7,485 bases of DNA from Campylobacterales bacterium. GTDB taxonomy: Bacteria > Campylobacterota > Campylobacteria > Campylobacterales > Sulfurimonadaceae. Shown one piece after another: positions 6,896-7,485 of this stretch. Within the stretch, counting starts at the first letter, position 1. The number at the start of each line of letters is the position of its first letter. The stretch is taken from positions 1 to 7,485 of the forward strand of contig JAFGVR010000204.1 of assembly GCA_016937915.1 (NCBI GenBank). The letters run 5' to 3'. Made by a program: the position numbers and the translations under genes. The notes below the pieces were generated by a model, which saw only the letters and a list, made by a program, of their open reading frames with translations, was not told the DNA's origin and searched no databases.

Positions 6896-7273
6896 ATGAT
6901 GCATCAGTATGACGAACCAGTTTATTTAATAAGTGTAGTAGCAAAAATTTTAGATATCCATCCACAAACCCTTAGACAGTATGAAAGGGAAAACCTTATA
7001 ATCCCAGCAAGGTCAAATGGACGTATAAGGATGTATTCTCAAAGAGATATAGACAAGATAAGGCTTATACTTCGTTTGACTCGTGAACTTGGTGTAAATC
7101 TAGCTGGTGTAGATATTATTCTTAGACTTAAAGATAATGTAGATGATATGGAAGATACTATAGGTGAACTTAGAAATGAGGTTTCTCGTTTAAAAAATGT
7201 AGGTTCAGTATCTCCAAATAAAGCTTTGGTGACTAAAAAAAGTATATATGAGATGATAATTTTTGAAAAATAA
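6896..7273 (+). CDS. hspR: HspR heat-shock repressor, MerR family
   Basis: It is a DNA-binding repressor of chaperone genes that recognises HAIR repeats. The 125-residue product has an N-terminal MerR-type winged helix-turn-helix (about 9-75) with the HspR signature YLISVVAKIL-x-IHPQTLRQYE (residues 10-30), a basic wing GRIRMYSQRDIDKI, and the family's typical ELGVNLAGVDIILRL. A short helical segment follows (DNVDDMEDTIGELRNEVSRL), probably a dimerisation coiled coil. The C-terminus ends in a hydrophobic-basic YEMIIFEK with no effector domain or cysteines. Two adjacent ATGs at 6896 and 6899 are possible starts; 6896 is preferred, with AAGGAAA ending about 6 bases upstream. It is the second gene of the cbpA operon, and its predicted targets are the operators at 1203-1223 and 5901-5921. 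Nothing suggests inactivation. Confidence 0.95.
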   Translation: MMHQYDEPVYLISVVAKILDIHPQTLRQYERENLIIPARSNGRIRMYSQRDIDKIRLILRLTRELGVNLAGVDIILRLKDNVDDMEDTIGELRNEVSRLKNVGSVSPNKALVTKKSIYEMIIFEK

Positions 7274-7309
7274 CTACTTTATTTGATAGGATTTTAAATT
7301 TATAATTAA

Positions 7310-7338
7310 ACGACATTCTAATTTCAATTTGCTATAAT
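7310..7338 (+). promoter_or_regulatory. Sigma-70 promoter downstream of hspR
   Basis: ACGACA (7310-7315, 4 of 6 to consensus) and TATAAT (7333-7338) are separated by 17 bases; GCTATAAT fits gnTAnaAT. The predicted start is near 7345. It points rightward into a stretch with no recognisable gene inside the window, so it drives either a small RNA or a gene beyond the right edge. Confidence 0.6.
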
Positions 7339-7344
7339 CTAAAA

Positions 7345-7482
7345 TTCTTTTTAAATTAGGATAATTGCGTTATGCAAAATAGTTTAAGAGTGTGTAAGAG
7401 ATATAAAAACGAGTATTAATAAGTTAGTGTGATTTATGATATTTTAAATATATGTTTAGAAAATCCCTTAAAATAGGGTTTT
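7345..7482 (+). ncRNA. Possible small RNA or long leader, unidentified
   Basis: The 212 bases after hspR hold no recognisable coding region. A good promoter and a terminator-like hairpin delimit a possible transcript of about 138 bases. Within it, an ATG at 7372 with AGGA 10 bases upstream opens a 15-codon frame (to 7419) encoding MQNSLRVCKRYKNEY, which could be a leader peptide or chance. It does not resemble 6S RNA, since its ends are not complementary, and it does not match any other RNA I know. Alternatively it is the 5' leader of a gene outside the window. Confidence 0.25.
7460..7482. terminator. Terminator-like hairpin at the right edge
   Basis: AAAA-(bulged T)-CCCT pairs with AGGG-TTTT around the 6-base loop TAAAAT (7469-7474). 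The A-tract/CCC...GGG/T-tract form is typical of bidirectional intrinsic terminators in this group. It could end a rightward transcript from 7345 or a leftward gene lying beyond the window. Confidence 0.55.
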
Positions 7483-7485
7483 ATA

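Noticed and set aside
7452..7485. An ATG opening a frame to the window edge (MFRKSLKIGFY...)
   Set aside because: The basic-then-hydrophobic start is suggestive, but there is no ribosome site upstream and the frame runs through a terminator-like hairpin; only the sequence beyond the edge can decide.

Overview
The window looks like a core-genome stretch of a low-GC Campylobacterota (epsilonproteobacterial) chromosome, most like a Sulfurimonas-type organism. This rests on four things: AT-rich intergenic DNA with -10 boxes of the form gnTAnaAT and weak -35 boxes; a CbpA-HspR gene pair in the order known from Helicobacter and Campylobacter; Campylobacterota-like GroEL and PurH; and a PfkA, which the host-associated relatives usually lack. 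The genus is an inference from memory, not from a search.

Layout, left to right. A CAU-anticodon tRNA on the minus strand is cut by the left edge. Next, also on the minus strand, is a gene for an exported, probably outer-membrane beta-barrel protein of unknown function. It diverges from the plus-strand groES-groEL operon. A terminator-like hairpin separates groEL from the convergent gene pfkA (6-phosphofructokinase). pfkA diverges from purH (the last two steps of IMP synthesis). After purH a strong consensus promoter drives a two-gene operon, cbpA (DnaJ-like co-chaperone) and hspR (MerR-family heat-shock repressor). The last 212 bases hold no convincing gene, but they contain a good promoter and a terminator-like hairpin about 140 bases apart.

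The organising theme is a compact heat-shock circuit. Inverted repeats matching HAIR, the HspR operator (CTTGAGT-N7-ACTCAAG), lie directly upstream of both groES (13 of 14 positions) and cbpA-hspR (12 of 14 positions). The repressor gene therefore sits in the same 7.5 kb as two of its likely targets, one of them its own operon. No CIRCE element (the HrcA operator) is visible at groESL. pfkA and purH are housekeeping genes lying between the two heat-shock units, with no HAIR-like site of their own. No mobile element, CRISPR array or defence system is visible, and nothing here looks like a wholly new system. The points most worth a second look are the operator architecture, the altered effector site of PfkA, the beta-barrel gene sharing the groES control region, and the possible small RNA at the right edge.
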